A stretch of 15,217 nt of DNA, from the NCBI GenBank assembly GCA_002417975.1, contig DIDE01000116.1:1-15217 (forward strand), written 5' to 3'. Source of the stretch: Eggerthellaceae bacterium UBA5808 (GTDB lineage Bacteria; Actinomycetota; Coriobacteriia; Coriobacteriales; Eggerthellaceae). Made by a program: the position numbers and the translations under genes. Positions 1-6,854 of the stretch are shown piece after piece. How positions within the stretch are numbered: the first letter of the stretch is position 1; each line of letters opens with the position of its first letter. A model generated the notes under the pieces. It searched no databases and was not told where the DNA came from. It saw only the letters and a list, made by a program, of their open reading frames with translations.

Positions 1-62
1 CAGAATGTATTCGAAGATGCTGCATTGACATCTCCAATAGGTCTCAACGACATGTTCTCGTT
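1..62 (-). repeat. Copy of the 63-bp intergenic repeat at the left edge, within a minus-strand reading frame open to the window end
   Basis: Bases 1-35 match 7706-7740 at 32 of 35 positions. The following bases to about 62 align more loosely with the next unit of the 7.5-7.8 kb array, so this is a second copy of the same repeat family. On the minus strand the copy lies in a frame with no stop from about 279 to base 1. Within it, codons 33-1 read R-C-Q-C-S-I-F-E-Y-I-L, the same peptide as the distant copy. Possible starts are ATG at 112-114 or 103-105, but neither has a convincing ribosome binding site. The frame also overlaps the 3' end of the DUF151 gene if it begins at 277-279. It may be the start of a real gene truncated by the window, or only a repeat. 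Confidence 0.6.
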
Positions 63-250
63 CGGAAGCATCTAATTCTAGCGGATAGTGGTATACAGAA
101 TGCATAGATGACATGGTATTTGCCAGCGTTACATTTGGTAATACGAAAATACGACGGATTGACGTATAAATATCAAGAATGCGGACAAAAAATGCGGGAA
201 AAGGAGTGGGAATAATACAGGCAACAACAGAATGCGAGCGAACAATAAAT

Positions 251-781
251 CTAGATGTCGCTTGGCGGAAGAAAATCATCAGGAGAGAGTGTAGTAACAA
301 ACGAATGAAAATCGTTAAGTTCTTTATTCACTTCTTCCTTACTACGCGTAATGTAGGGGAACGAAGCTTGTCGTAAAACATCTGATGAAATTCGAATAGG
401 TGCTTGTTCGCGAATAGCGAGACCAATTGCATCACTGGGGCGAGCGTCTACAACAATTGTTCGTCCTTGTTGGTGGAGCGATAGCTCTGCATAAAATGTT
501 TGTTGTTCAACGCGTACGATATCAACGCCAATAATTGATGCATCGAGCTGCGAAATCATATCGATCATCAAATCATGTGTAAGTGGACGCTTAAATTTTG
601 TCTGATTAATCGCTAGCCCAATTTGTGTTGCCTCGCTTGTGCCCATCCAAATTGGGACAACACGAGAGTCATCATGTTGTGGAGTGTCTTCGCTTGGAAC
701 AAGCACAAGAATAGAAGGGTGAGGTGCCTGAGCGACGATAAGCGTCTGTATCTTAACCGGTACCATTGTAGGCTTACTCAT
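251..781 (-). CDS. Bifunctional nuclease family protein (DUF151/BFN)
   Basis: The 176-residue protein matches the DUF151 (bifunctional nuclease, BFN) family, a compact cytosolic single-domain fold. Members have been reported with DNase/RNase activity, but the role in most bacteria is unclear. The visible family landmarks are V-P-I-W-M-G-T-S-E-A at residues 42-51, R-P-L-T-H-D-L at 65-71 and D-A-R-P-S-D-A-I-G-L-A at 112-122. The last of these is the most conserved block of the family. The C-terminal tail from about 146 is acidic and typical in length. The ATG at 779-781 is preceded by a clear GAGGAG site about 6 bases upstream, so the start is firm. It is transcribed away from the tRNA genes and has no operon partner in view. 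No terminator is visible downstream, where repeat sequence begins. Confidence 0.88.
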   Translation of the reverse strand: MSKPTMVPVKIQTLIVAQAPHPSILVLVPSEDTPQHDDSRVVPIWMGTSEATQIGLAINQTKFKRPLTHDLMIDMISQLDASIIGVDIVRVEQQTFYAELSLHQQGRTIVVDARPSDAIGLAIREQAPIRISSDVLRQASFPYITRSKEEVNKELNDFHSFVTTLSPDDFLPPSDI

Positions 782-1022
782 GGTTTCTCCTCACCATTGC
801 TGAGCGCTTAAGATGATTCGACTACGATCGCTTGTGAATATATCGTTCTTTCGTCTATCCTAGCTGAACTTTTTCAATAAACCAACTAGATATGGCCAAC
901 ATTTGTATTAACTAAGATATATAATGTTATAGAAAGCGTGTTCATGGTGTCGCGTAAACGTGAAGAAAGCTCCACAAAGTACGAAAAAGACCTAATTTTC
1001 TGCCGTTTCGCTAAGAAAACAC

Positions 1023-1049
1023 TTGACCGATTTCTATGGGTGCTATAAA
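1023..1049 (+). promoter_or_regulatory. Likely promoter of tRNA-Ile
   Basis: TTGACC at 1023-1028 and TATAAA at 1044-1049 resemble -35 and -10 boxes and lie 20 bases upstream of the mature tRNA. The spacer is only 15 bases, shorter than the ideal 17, so the exact boxes are uncertain. The 290 bases between the DUF151 gene and the tRNA hold no other recognisable feature. Confidence 0.45.
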
Positions 1050-1069
1050 GTAGCCCTTGCGCGTTTTTT

Positions 1070-1146
<77 letters not shown>

Positions 1147-1154
1147 TGTTGATG

Positions 1155-1197
1155 ATAAACGCTCCACCGTGAGCCGAGTTGCCGGTGGAGCGTTTAT
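1155..1197 (+). terminator. Strong hairpin between the two tRNA genes
   Basis: AAACGCTCCACCG (1157-1169) pairs perfectly with 1183-1195, and two further A-T pairs outside give a 15-bp stem with a 13-base loop. Only a short T-containing tail follows, not a true T-run. It could be a terminator for tRNA-Ile or a processing element in a common transcript. Confidence 0.6.
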
Positions 1198-1260
1198 TGA
1201 TAACCAAAAAGCGCAGGTAAGGATGTTTGCTCGTTTGAATATTCCTTACGAAATTTGAAC

Positions 1261-1336
1261 GGGGCTTTAGCTCAGCTGGGAGAGCGCGGGCTTTGCAAGC
1301 CTGAGGTCAGGGGTTCGAACCCCCTAAGCTCCACCA
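1261..1336 (+). tRNA. tRNA-Ala (anticodon UGC)
   Basis: This is a 76-base cloverleaf with acceptor GGGGCTT pairing AAGCTCC (one G-T wobble), discriminator A and encoded CCA. The anticodon stem 1287-1291/1299-1303 holds anticodon TGC at 1294-1296. The T arm has the standard GGTTCGAACC core. No separate strong promoter is obvious in the 115-base gap after tRNA-Ile, so co-transcription is possible. Confidence 0.97.
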
Positions 1337-1344
1337 TTGCAAGT

Positions 1345-1378
1345 AAAGCAGGCCCAAGAGATTGGGCCTGCTTTTTTT
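1345..1378 (+). terminator. Intrinsic terminator after tRNA-Ala
   Basis: AAAGCAGGCCCAA (1345-1357) pairs with 1362-1374 around a GAGA tetraloop and runs straight into a seven-T tract. It is a textbook intrinsic terminator ending the tRNA transcription unit. Confidence 0.93.
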
Positions 1379-1427
1379 GATAGTGAGCGGTTGAGTCGCA
1401 TTCAAACGTAGTTGAAAGGCTGGGATT

Positions 1428-1970
1428 GTGGATCGCCGTGAAGCTTTGCATATTCTTGCTTTAGACGACGACGCGACATTAGAGCAAGTTAAAGTTGCGT
1501 ACCGTGAGACCGCTCAGATACTTCACCCAGATCGGTTTGCTGGAAATAAGAAGTTGGCCGAGCGTGCAACGGAGCAATTTAAACGTTTACAAGAAGCGTA
1601 CCAAGTACTTTGCTCGGGCAGTACAAGAGGAAGTCGATCACACCAGTCGACATCAGTGCCGCTTTCTAACGCCGAGCAATTGCGTGCGCGGCTCGCTGGC
1701 ATACAGGCGGCTCGGACACAACTGGTGGCGCAACGAGATGCGTTATCAGATTCGCGGCGGAATGGTGCGATATTGATAGCCGGTGGATTGGTTGTGGCGA
1801 TTCTCTCGAGGCGCTTACCGACGATTATGGCAATTGCTGTTGGTTGTATTATCTGGGGTGCGGTACAGGTAATGACAGTAGTTGGTAATATTCGTAGTCT
1901 TGATCAACATATAGGGCAACTTAGTCAGGAAAAAAAGATTATCCTGGCTCAACTAGAAGAATTGGATTGA
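1428..1970 (+). CDS. Membrane-anchored J-domain (DnaJ-like) protein
   Basis: The 180-residue protein begins with a J domain at about residues 3-62. The catalytic H-P-D tripeptide is at 33-35 and the flanking helices are rich in K, R and A. J domains stimulate the ATPase of DnaK-type Hsp70s. After a Ser/Thr/Arg linker and a short coiled coil (about 82-108) come two hydrophobic segments at about 113-127 and 130-152. They are separated by R-R-L-P, so they look like a membrane hairpin with both ends in the cytosol. A charged coiled-coil tail follows. There is no G/F region, zinc finger or substrate-binding C-domain, so this is a type III J-protein that probably recruits DnaK to the membrane. The GTG start at 1428 has GAAAGG about 8 bases upstream. 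The stop lies two bases before the typA ATG, which suggests translational coupling. The partner and client are unknown. Confidence 0.82.
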   Translation: MDRREALHILALDDDATLEQVKVAYRETAQILHPDRFAGNKKLAERATEQFKRLQEAYQVLCSGSTRGSRSHQSTSVPLSNAEQLRARLAGIQAARTQLVAQRDALSDSRRNGAILIAGGLVVAILSRRLPTIMAIAVGCIIWGAVQVMTVVGNIRSLDQHIGQLSQEKKIILAQLEELD

Positions 1971-1972
1971 AA

Positions 1973-3787
1973 ATGAAGCAAGATAATCTTCGTAATGTGG
2001 CGATTATTGCGCATGTCGACCATGGAAAGACGACGCTTGTCGATCGTCTTCTTTCGGCATGTAAAGTGTTTCGCGAAAACCAGCAGGTAGAGGAACGTGT
2101 TCTTGATAGTAATGATCAGGAACGTGAGCGCGGTATTACGATTCTTTCTAAAAATATCGCTATTAACTACAAGGGTACTAAGATCAACGTCATCGATACA
2201 CCGGGCCATGCTGACTTTGGCGGCGAGGTAGAACGTGTCCTTAATATGGCTGATGGTGCTCTGCTGATTGTTGATGCTTTTGAAGGTCCTATGCCTCAGA
2301 CGCGTTTTGTTTTGCGTCACGCACTCGATCTTGGACTGCGTATTGTTGTTGTTATCAACAAGATCGATCGTCCAGGTGCTCGTCCTGATGAAGTTCTTGA
2401 TGAAGTTTTCGATCTTATGGTTGAACTTAATGCAACAGATGAGCAACTTGATTTTCCTGTTGTATATGCAAGTGCAGTTAATGGTTATGCGCGTTATGAA
2501 GCCGATGATGGTAATGACGATATGATTCCATTACTCGACACGATCGTTAAGGAAATCCCTGCGCCTGAGTGCGAACCGGATGCACCACTTGCTCTTCAGA
2601 TTTGCACCGTCGATCATTCAAGCTTTGTTGGTCGAATTGGTATCGGCCGTCTCCATAGTGGCACCATGCATCAGAATGAGCCTGTTCTGATTATCAAAAA
2701 TGATGGTACGCGTTACAACACCATTATTAAACAGGTATTCACTTTTGCGAACCTCGAGAAAAAAGAGCAAACCGAAGTCGCCGCTGGCGATATTATTGCT
2801 GTTGTTGGTGTTGAAGATGCTGACATCGGAGATATGGTTACCAGCCGTGAGCATCCTGTTCGCTTGGCTCCAATTAAGGTTGAAGAGCCTACGATGGCAA
2901 TTGTCTTCCAGGCATCTGACAGCCCGATTATTGGTCAGGATGGCGACATCGTTGGTGGACGTCAGCTACGCGAGCGTTTGATGCGCGAAGCTGAGAGCAA
3001 TATTTCAATGCGGATTAGTGAGCTTGAAGATAAATCTGGCATCGAAGTTGCTGGACGTGGCGTGCTTCATCTGTCTGTCTTGATGGAAACGATGCGCCGT
3101 GAGGGATTTGAATTCCAGGTTGGTCGTCCTCGAGTCATTATTAAAGAAGACGAAAAGGGTCATAAACTTGAGCCTATCGAAGAAGCAACCGTTGAGGTAC
3201 CAAGTGAGTATGCTGGTAAGGCAATCGAAGTATTTGGTACTGCTGGTGGCGAAATGGCTGATATGGCTGCAAAGGGCGATCAGACACATCTCGTATTCAA
3301 GATTCCTGCACGTGGAACCATGGGTCTTCGTACTAAATTGCTGAATGCTACACGCGGTGAAGCAACGATGTTCCATCACTTTAGCGAGTACGGTCCATTC
3401 CGCGGAGACTTCTCGGGTCGTAAAAATGGTTCGATGATTTCGATGTCCACGGATAAGAGTGTTGCTTATGCACTCGATTCATTGCAGCAGCGCGGAACGC
3501 TCTTTATTGGTCCTGGCGAAGAATGCTACGAAGGCATGATTGTTGGACAGAGTGCTAAGGAAGGCGATATGGTTGTTAATATCGCTAAGAGTAAGTCCCT
3601 TGGTAATCAACGTACCAGCAGTGCTGATAAGGCTATTCAGCTTACCCCACCTGTTCGCTTTACGCTTGAAGAAGCACTGGAATACATTCAGGACGATGAG
3701 CTCGTTGAGATTACCCCGACGCATATTCGTCTAAGAAAACGTATTCTTTCGACGACTGATCGTAAAAAGGCTAACAAGCGAAATTAA
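1973..3787 (+). CDS. typA: Ribosome-associated GTPase TypA/BipA
   Basis: The 604-residue protein is a translation-factor GTPase of the BipA/TypA family, which binds the ribosome like EF-G and supports ribosome assembly and stress adaptation. The G domain shows A-H-V-D-H-G-K-T-T at 13-21 (G1), R-G-I-T-I at 53-57 (G2), D-T-P-G-H at 75-79 (G3) and N-K-I-D at 129-132 (G4). The remainder matches BipA over its whole length, including the glycine-rich R-G-T-M-G-L-R and G-R-K-N-G-S-M stretches typical of its C-terminal domain. Length equals the usual 600-615. The ATG at 1973 gives the family-standard N-terminus. An in-frame TTG two codons earlier (1967) overlaps the upstream gene and is possible. The only Shine-Dalgarno-like sequence is a weak GAAGAA inside that gene, in keeping with coupled translation from the J-protein gene. 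Confidence 0.96.
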   Translation: MKQDNLRNVAIIAHVDHGKTTLVDRLLSACKVFRENQQVEERVLDSNDQERERGITILSKNIAINYKGTKINVIDTPGHADFGGEVERVLNMADGALLIVDAFEGPMPQTRFVLRHALDLGLRIVVVINKIDRPGARPDEVLDEVFDLMVELNATDEQLDFPVVYASAVNGYARYEADDGNDDMIPLLDTIVKEIPAPECEPDAPLALQICTVDHSSFVGRIGIGRLHSGTMHQNEPVLIIKNDGTRYNTIIKQVFTFANLEKKEQTEVAAGDIIAVVGVEDADIGDMVTSREHPVRLAPIKVEEPTMAIVFQASDSPIIGQDGDIVGGRQLRERLMREAESNISMRISELEDKSGIEVAGRGVLHLSVLMETMRREGFEFQVGRPRVIIKEDEKGHKLEPIEEATVEVPSEYAGKAIEVFGTAGGEMADMAAKGDQTHLVFKIPARGTMGLRTKLLNATRGEATMFHHFSEYGPFRGDFSGRKNGSMISMSTDKSVAYALDSLQQRGTLFIGPGEECYEGMIVGQSAKEGDMVVNIAKSKSLGNQRTSSADKAIQLTPPVRFTLEEALEYIQDDELVEITPTHIRLRKRILSTTDRKKANKRN

Positions 3788-3826
3788 CTTACAGCGTGTG
3801 TAAGAATTGATTTACACCTTGTGTAA
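3788..3826. promoter_or_regulatory. Two tandem TTACA/TGTAA dyads downstream of typA
   Basis: CTTACA-5 nt-TGTAAG (3788-3804) and TTACAC-3 nt-GTGTAA (3812-3826) are two related palindromes with centres about 23 bp apart, roughly two helical turns. This is the geometry of paired repressor sites, but they sit directly after the typA stop and before its terminator. They could instead be small RNA hairpins. I do not recognise the regulator. Confidence 0.35.
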
Positions 3827-3841
3827 TAGGTCTGTATGATT

Positions 3842-3879
3842 TCACCCACTGGAGGATATCTTCAGTGGGTGATTTTTTA
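3842..3879 (+). terminator. Intrinsic terminator after typA
   Basis: TCACCCACTG at 3842-3851 pairs with 3863-3872, and the stem extends inward by GGAG/TCTT-type pairs to about 13 bp. It is followed by six Ts. This ends the J-protein/typA unit. Confidence 0.92.
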
Positions 3880-3915
3880 TAGTTCGGATATGAACGCAGT
3901 ACTATGCGGTCATGT

Positions 3916-4057
3916 ACAGTCGCCATGCATAGTTGTCATGCATAGTCATCATAAATAGTTGTCATACATAGTCGCCGTGCATAGTTGTCATGCATAGTCA
4001 TCATAAACAGTCGCCGTGTAAGTCGTTATATACAGCTGTCTTACACAGTTGCTCTAT
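3916..4057. repeat. Tandem array of about eleven 13-bp repeats with a 52-bp higher-order period
   Basis: The stretch divides into consecutive 13-base units beginning A-[TC]-A-G-T (one unit is 12 bases). The variants are cgccRtgc (A), tgtcatgc (B) and catcataa (C) after the AGT-Y core. The order is A-B-C-B-A-B-C-A and then more diverged units. The block A-B-C at 3916-3954 recurs at 3968-4006 with the last 26 bases identical, giving a 52-bp higher-order period. No spacers of unique sequence separate the units, so this is a minisatellite-like array and not CRISPR. The surrounding 3880-4350 contains no convincing gene, promoter or other feature apart from short palindromes such as GCGTAT-5 nt-ATACGC at 4287-4303. 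Confidence 0.85.
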
Positions 4058-4350
4058 TCCATTACCCTTATAACCAAATTGAGTGTTTAGTCTATAAAGC
4101 ATGTAAATGCAAACGAGCGAAAGATATAAAAAGCACGAAATAGTATTACAAAAAAGAGAAAAATTCACACTAATTGCCGAATATCACTTCCATTCGAACG
4201 ATAGATGAGCATAATAGACAGTGTTGAAACGAAGTACGACGTACGTTTGTTTATTTATATTGATCGACCGTACTAGCTATGATTTTGCGTATCGATCATA
4301 CGCTCGCAGACGTTACCGTGATCCATGTTTTATACGAAAGGATGATCTAT

Positions 4351-4605
4351 ATGTGCACAAATGGTGTGAACACTGGTCAATTTAAAATGATGTTAGAGCA
4401 GATGGATGACCAAGTAGCATTGAATCGTCGTTGGGCTCACAAGCTTTATCACATGGCAGATAACGCAAGCTATGATAAGACGGCTCAGGCTCTCGAAGAG
4501 CTCCAGCACCTTTTGGATGATGCACGCGCTGCGCTCTCTGATGCTCAGGATGCAGTTGATGATGATGCTGCAGCTGGCCCAGGAGTAACCGTTAATCTCG
4601 TCTAA
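4351..4605 (+). CDS. Small helical protein of unknown function
   Basis: This is an 84-residue protein that I do not recognise. The ATG at 4351 is supported by GAAAGGA at 4336-4342, eight bases upstream. An in-frame ATG at 4342 overlaps that site and one at 4279 has none. Residues about 8-70 look like a continuous amphipathic helix rich in Leu, Ala, Asp, Gln and Glu, with a stretch of D-D-A-R-A-A-L-S-D-A-Q-D type. The C-terminus is acidic (D-D-D-A-A-A) and then flexible. There is a single Cys at position 2, and neither a signal peptide nor a membrane segment. Codon use resembles the neighbours. It lies about 170 bp before nikR and is separated from it by a hairpin. A cytosolic coiled-coil or helical-bundle protein is the most that can be said. 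Confidence 0.7.
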   Translation: MCTNGVNTGQFKMMLEQMDDQVALNRRWAHKLYHMADNASYDKTAQALEELQHLLDDARAALSDAQDAVDDDAAAGPGVTVNLV

Positions 4606-4634
4606 ATCTTACTAGTGAAGTAAGAACACGCTGT

Positions 4635-4681
4635 CGGTAGATCCGATGGATGATGTAACATGCATCCATCGGATCTGACCG
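4635..4681 (+). terminator. Long hairpin between the small helical gene and nikR
   Basis: AGATCCGATGGATG (4639-4652) pairs perfectly with 4663-4676 around a 10-base loop. Four more pairs (4635-4638 with 4678-4681) continue beyond a single bulged base. No T-run follows, so it is either a terminator of the T-less kind or a regulatory structure in the nikR leader, 93 bases before the nikR start. Confidence 0.6.
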
Positions 4682-4773
4682 TGATCGATCGTATCGAATT
4701 AGCTGTTGATACGCATGGGCGGCCGCCGCACATGATACCTGTTGATACGGTGGATAAGGAAGGACTGTACTAT

Positions 4774-5196
4774 ATGCCTAACGATCTCATGCGATTTTCA
4801 GTTGCGATGCCCGAAGAACTCCTTATGCAGTTTGACGAGTTGGTTGCTCGAAGAGGAATCGCAAAGAATCGCAGCGAAGTTGTACGTGACCTTGTCAGAG
4901 ATGCTCTTGTTGAAGATGAATGTGATACTCCTGGCAAAGAAGTTGTTGGGACGCTTACTATCGTATTTAGTCACCACTCAAATGATTTAGTTGAAAAGCT
5001 CGATACTATTCAACACGGATATTATGAGATGATTATTTCTACGATGCATATCCATCTTGATGAAGAAAATTGTCTTGAGGTTATTGCGATGCGTGGCGAT
5101 ACAGGAACGGTTCAAGAAATTAGCAATCGCATCCTCGGCACAAAGGGTGTAAAGCATGGTCGTTTGGTGCTGACGACAACCGGCAAATTTATTTAG
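4774..5196 (+). CDS. nikR: Nickel-responsive transcriptional regulator NikR
   Basis: The 140-residue protein has the two-part NikR architecture. The ribbon-helix-helix DNA-binding domain covers about 6-50 (R-F-S-V-A-M-P at 7-13 on the DNA-contacting strand; N-R-S-E at 32-35). The ACT-like nickel-binding domain covers about 56-140. The square-planar nickel ligands of the E. coli protein (His76, His87, His89, Cys95) are all present at H81, H92, H94 and C100 with the exact spacing, so it should be a functional nickel sensor. NikR represses nickel uptake and sometimes controls hydrogenase or urease genes. The ATG at 4774 is chosen because AAGGAAGGA lies nine bases upstream. Earlier in-frame ATGs (for example 4660) fall inside a hairpin and lack a site. 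HypE is encoded 340 bp downstream, consistent with [NiFe]-hydrogenase nickel supply. No clear GTATGA-N16-TCATAC operator is visible. Confidence 0.95.
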   Translation: MPNDLMRFSVAMPEELLMQFDELVARRGIAKNRSEVVRDLVRDALVEDECDTPGKEVVGTLTIVFSHHSNDLVEKLDTIQHGYYEMIISTMHIHLDEENCLEVIAMRGDTGTVQEISNRILGTKGVKHGRLVLTTTGKFI

Positions 5197-5208
5197 TGTG
5201 TAACATTG

Positions 5209-5247
5209 AACTCCGCGTATTCCGTTTAAAAGGTGCGCGGAGTTTTT
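5209..5247 (+). terminator. Intrinsic terminator after nikR
   Basis: AACTCCGCG (5209-5217) pairs with CGCGGAGTT (5236-5244), followed by a T-run. The loop is about 18 bases with some extra pairing. It separates nikR from hypE. Confidence 0.85.
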
Positions 5248-5360
5248 AGTTGGATTGTTTTGTATATTGTCTTATGGTGATACACGCGATCTCATGTAAC
5301 GAGTGCGCTATGTTGTGCGAATCGCGTTGTGAAAATTGCATTAAACACGCTGTATCTAAT

Positions 5361-5459
5361 ACAACGCTATAGGAATTGAGTTATAAGAGTTGTGGATAGA
5401 TGCTGGCGCAACGTCAAATGGCTAAAACAACGCTGTAGAAATTGAGTTATAAGAGTTGT
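5361..5459. repeat. Two 33-bp direct repeats offset by 66 bp, each an imperfect hairpin
   Basis: 5361-5393 and 5427-5459 agree at 31 of 33 positions. Each copy starts ACAACGCTRTAG and ends AAGAGTTGT, so its ends are roughly complementary (CAAC...GTTG, CT-TATA) and could form a small stem-loop. More diverged fragments (ACACGCTGTA near 5346, ATATAAGAATTGCG near 5472) suggest decayed extra copies. The array fills most of the 290-bp gap between the nikR terminator and hypE. No promoter is clear within it. Confidence 0.8.
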
Positions 5460-5539
5460 AGTAATAGTTGTGATATAAGAATTGCGTTAGATAAGTTGCG
5501 AGTAGGTAAAACATAGTTTTTGGAAAGGTTGAGGCTGTG

Positions 5540-6565
5540 ATGGAAGATACAACGGTGCTATTAGGTCACGGAAGTGGCGGAACGATGATGAGGCGTATCA
5601 TCGATAACGTCTTTATGCAGGCATATGGGACTGATGAGTTACATCAAGGAAACGATGCAGCTGATTTAGTGATTCCTCAAGATGGTAGTCGTCTTGCATA
5701 TTCAACTGATAGCTTTGTTGTTACTCCTCACTTCTTTCCTGGTGGCGATATCGGTCATCTTGCAATTTGCGGCACAGTGAATGATGTTGCAACAAGCGGT
5801 GCTCGTCCAGCGTATCTTAGCTGCGGATTTATCCTTGAAGAAGGATTTCCGATGACAGACCTTAAGCGTATTTGCGCATCAATGGCGAAAACGGCTCAAG
5901 AAGCTGGCGTCCATATTGCAACCGGTGATACAAAAGTTGTTAACCGCGGACACGGTGATGGTATCTACATTAATACGAGTGGCATTGGATTTATTCCTAA
6001 AGATCGCCATCTTGGCGGGCAGCTTTGTAAGCCAGGGGATAAGATTCTTGTTACAGGAACGCTTGGCGATCATGGTATTACCATTATGAGCTGTCGTGAG
6101 CAGTTGAGTTTCCATGCAAATATTCGCAGCGATGCTGCGCCATTGAACGGTCTTATCGAAGATGTGCTTCAAGCTGCTCCTGGAACACGATGCTTTAGGG
6201 ATCCTACACGTGGTGGATTGGCGTCAACACTTAATGAACTCTCTGAACAAGCGGGCGTTAATATGTCAGTCCAAGAGGAATTAATTCCTGTTAAGCCCGA
6301 AGTTCGTGGTGCGTGCGAGATGCTTGGATATGATGTGCTGCAGGTTGCCAACGAAGGCAAAATGGTCAGTGTTGTTCCTGCGGATCAAGCCGATGCAGCA
6401 TTACGTGCTATGAAAAATAATACGTATGGAAAAGATGCTGCCATTATTGGCGAGGTTGAAGAGAAAGAAGCGCAACGTGATTCGAGAGTAACGGTTCGTA
6501 CAGCTATCGGTAGCACGCGAATTTTGGATATGCTTGTTGGCGAGCAGCTTCCTCGCATTTGCTAA
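5540..6565 (+). CDS. hypE: [NiFe]-hydrogenase maturation factor HypE
   Basis: The 341-residue protein is HypE, the ATP-dependent carbamoyl dehydratase. It turns a carbamoyl group, placed on its C-terminal Cys by HypF, into the thiocyanate that supplies the CN ligands of the [NiFe] active site. Visible features are the N-terminal G-H-G-S-G-G (9-14), the PurM-like ATP-binding segments T-D-S-F-V-V (56-61) and G-T-V-N-D-V-A (78-84), and A-T-G-D-T-K-V-V (127-134). The essential terminal P-R-I-C ends in Cys341. Length matches the family (330-350). ATG 5540 is preferred, but a GTG directly before it (5537) is possible; GGAAAGG at 5522-5528 and GAGG at 5531-5534 serve either. It stands alone: the usual hypA-D/F genes are not in view. 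The nickel regulator upstream fits the pathway. Confidence 0.96.
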   Translation: MEDTTVLLGHGSGGTMMRRIIDNVFMQAYGTDELHQGNDAADLVIPQDGSRLAYSTDSFVVTPHFFPGGDIGHLAICGTVNDVATSGARPAYLSCGFILEEGFPMTDLKRICASMAKTAQEAGVHIATGDTKVVNRGHGDGIYINTSGIGFIPKDRHLGGQLCKPGDKILVTGTLGDHGITIMSCREQLSFHANIRSDAAPLNGLIEDVLQAAPGTRCFRDPTRGGLASTLNELSEQAGVNMSVQEELIPVKPEVRGACEMLGYDVLQVANEGKMVSVVPADQADAALRAMKNNTYGKDAAIIGEVEEKEAQRDSRVTVRTAIGSTRILDMLVGEQLPRIC

Positions 6566-6854
6566 GTTGGCTTTAAGCGGTCTATTTCGTAGGTAATTAA
6601 ACGAATTATCTATGGGGATCGCGTGTCCTATTGCTTACATGAATTAGATGTGGCATAAATGGAATGACAGCGTACGAGAAACGTGTTATATTCCATCAGA
6701 ATACGAACGAGTGATGTCAGCGTTCATTTTATGCCAGTCACTGTTTTTCGTCGTGTTTTACTTGTAATCATGCGAAAGCATGGTATGTTTCGCCTATATA
6801 TCTGTCGCATCCGCAAGGAGCGATGCAAAAAGAGAGAAGAAAAGGAGAAGAGAT

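Noticed and set aside
1391..1407. HAIR site upstream of the membrane J-protein gene (TTGA...TCAA)
   Set aside because: The arms are only 4 bp and the spacing between TTGA and TCAA is 7, not the 11 required by the HAIR consensus.
3005..3379. Minus-strand frame inside typA
   Set aside because: It is a shadow of the conserved typA frame with no ribosome binding site and no recognisable domain. The same holds for other opposite-strand frames within dnaK, grpE and clpB.
3916..4057. CRISPR array
   Set aside because: The 13-bp units are directly adjacent, too short, and have no unique spacers or cas genes nearby.
4287..4303. NikR operator (GCGTAT-5 nt-ATACGC palindrome)
   Set aside because: The half-sites resemble GTAT/ATAC, but the spacing is far from the 16-base gap of the known E. 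coli NikR operator, and it precedes another gene.
4660..4773. N-terminal extension of NikR from the ATG at 4660
   Set aside because: The ATG falls in the loop of a strong hairpin, has no ribosome binding site and would add 38 residues not found in NikR. The ATG at 4774 has an excellent site and gives the usual length.
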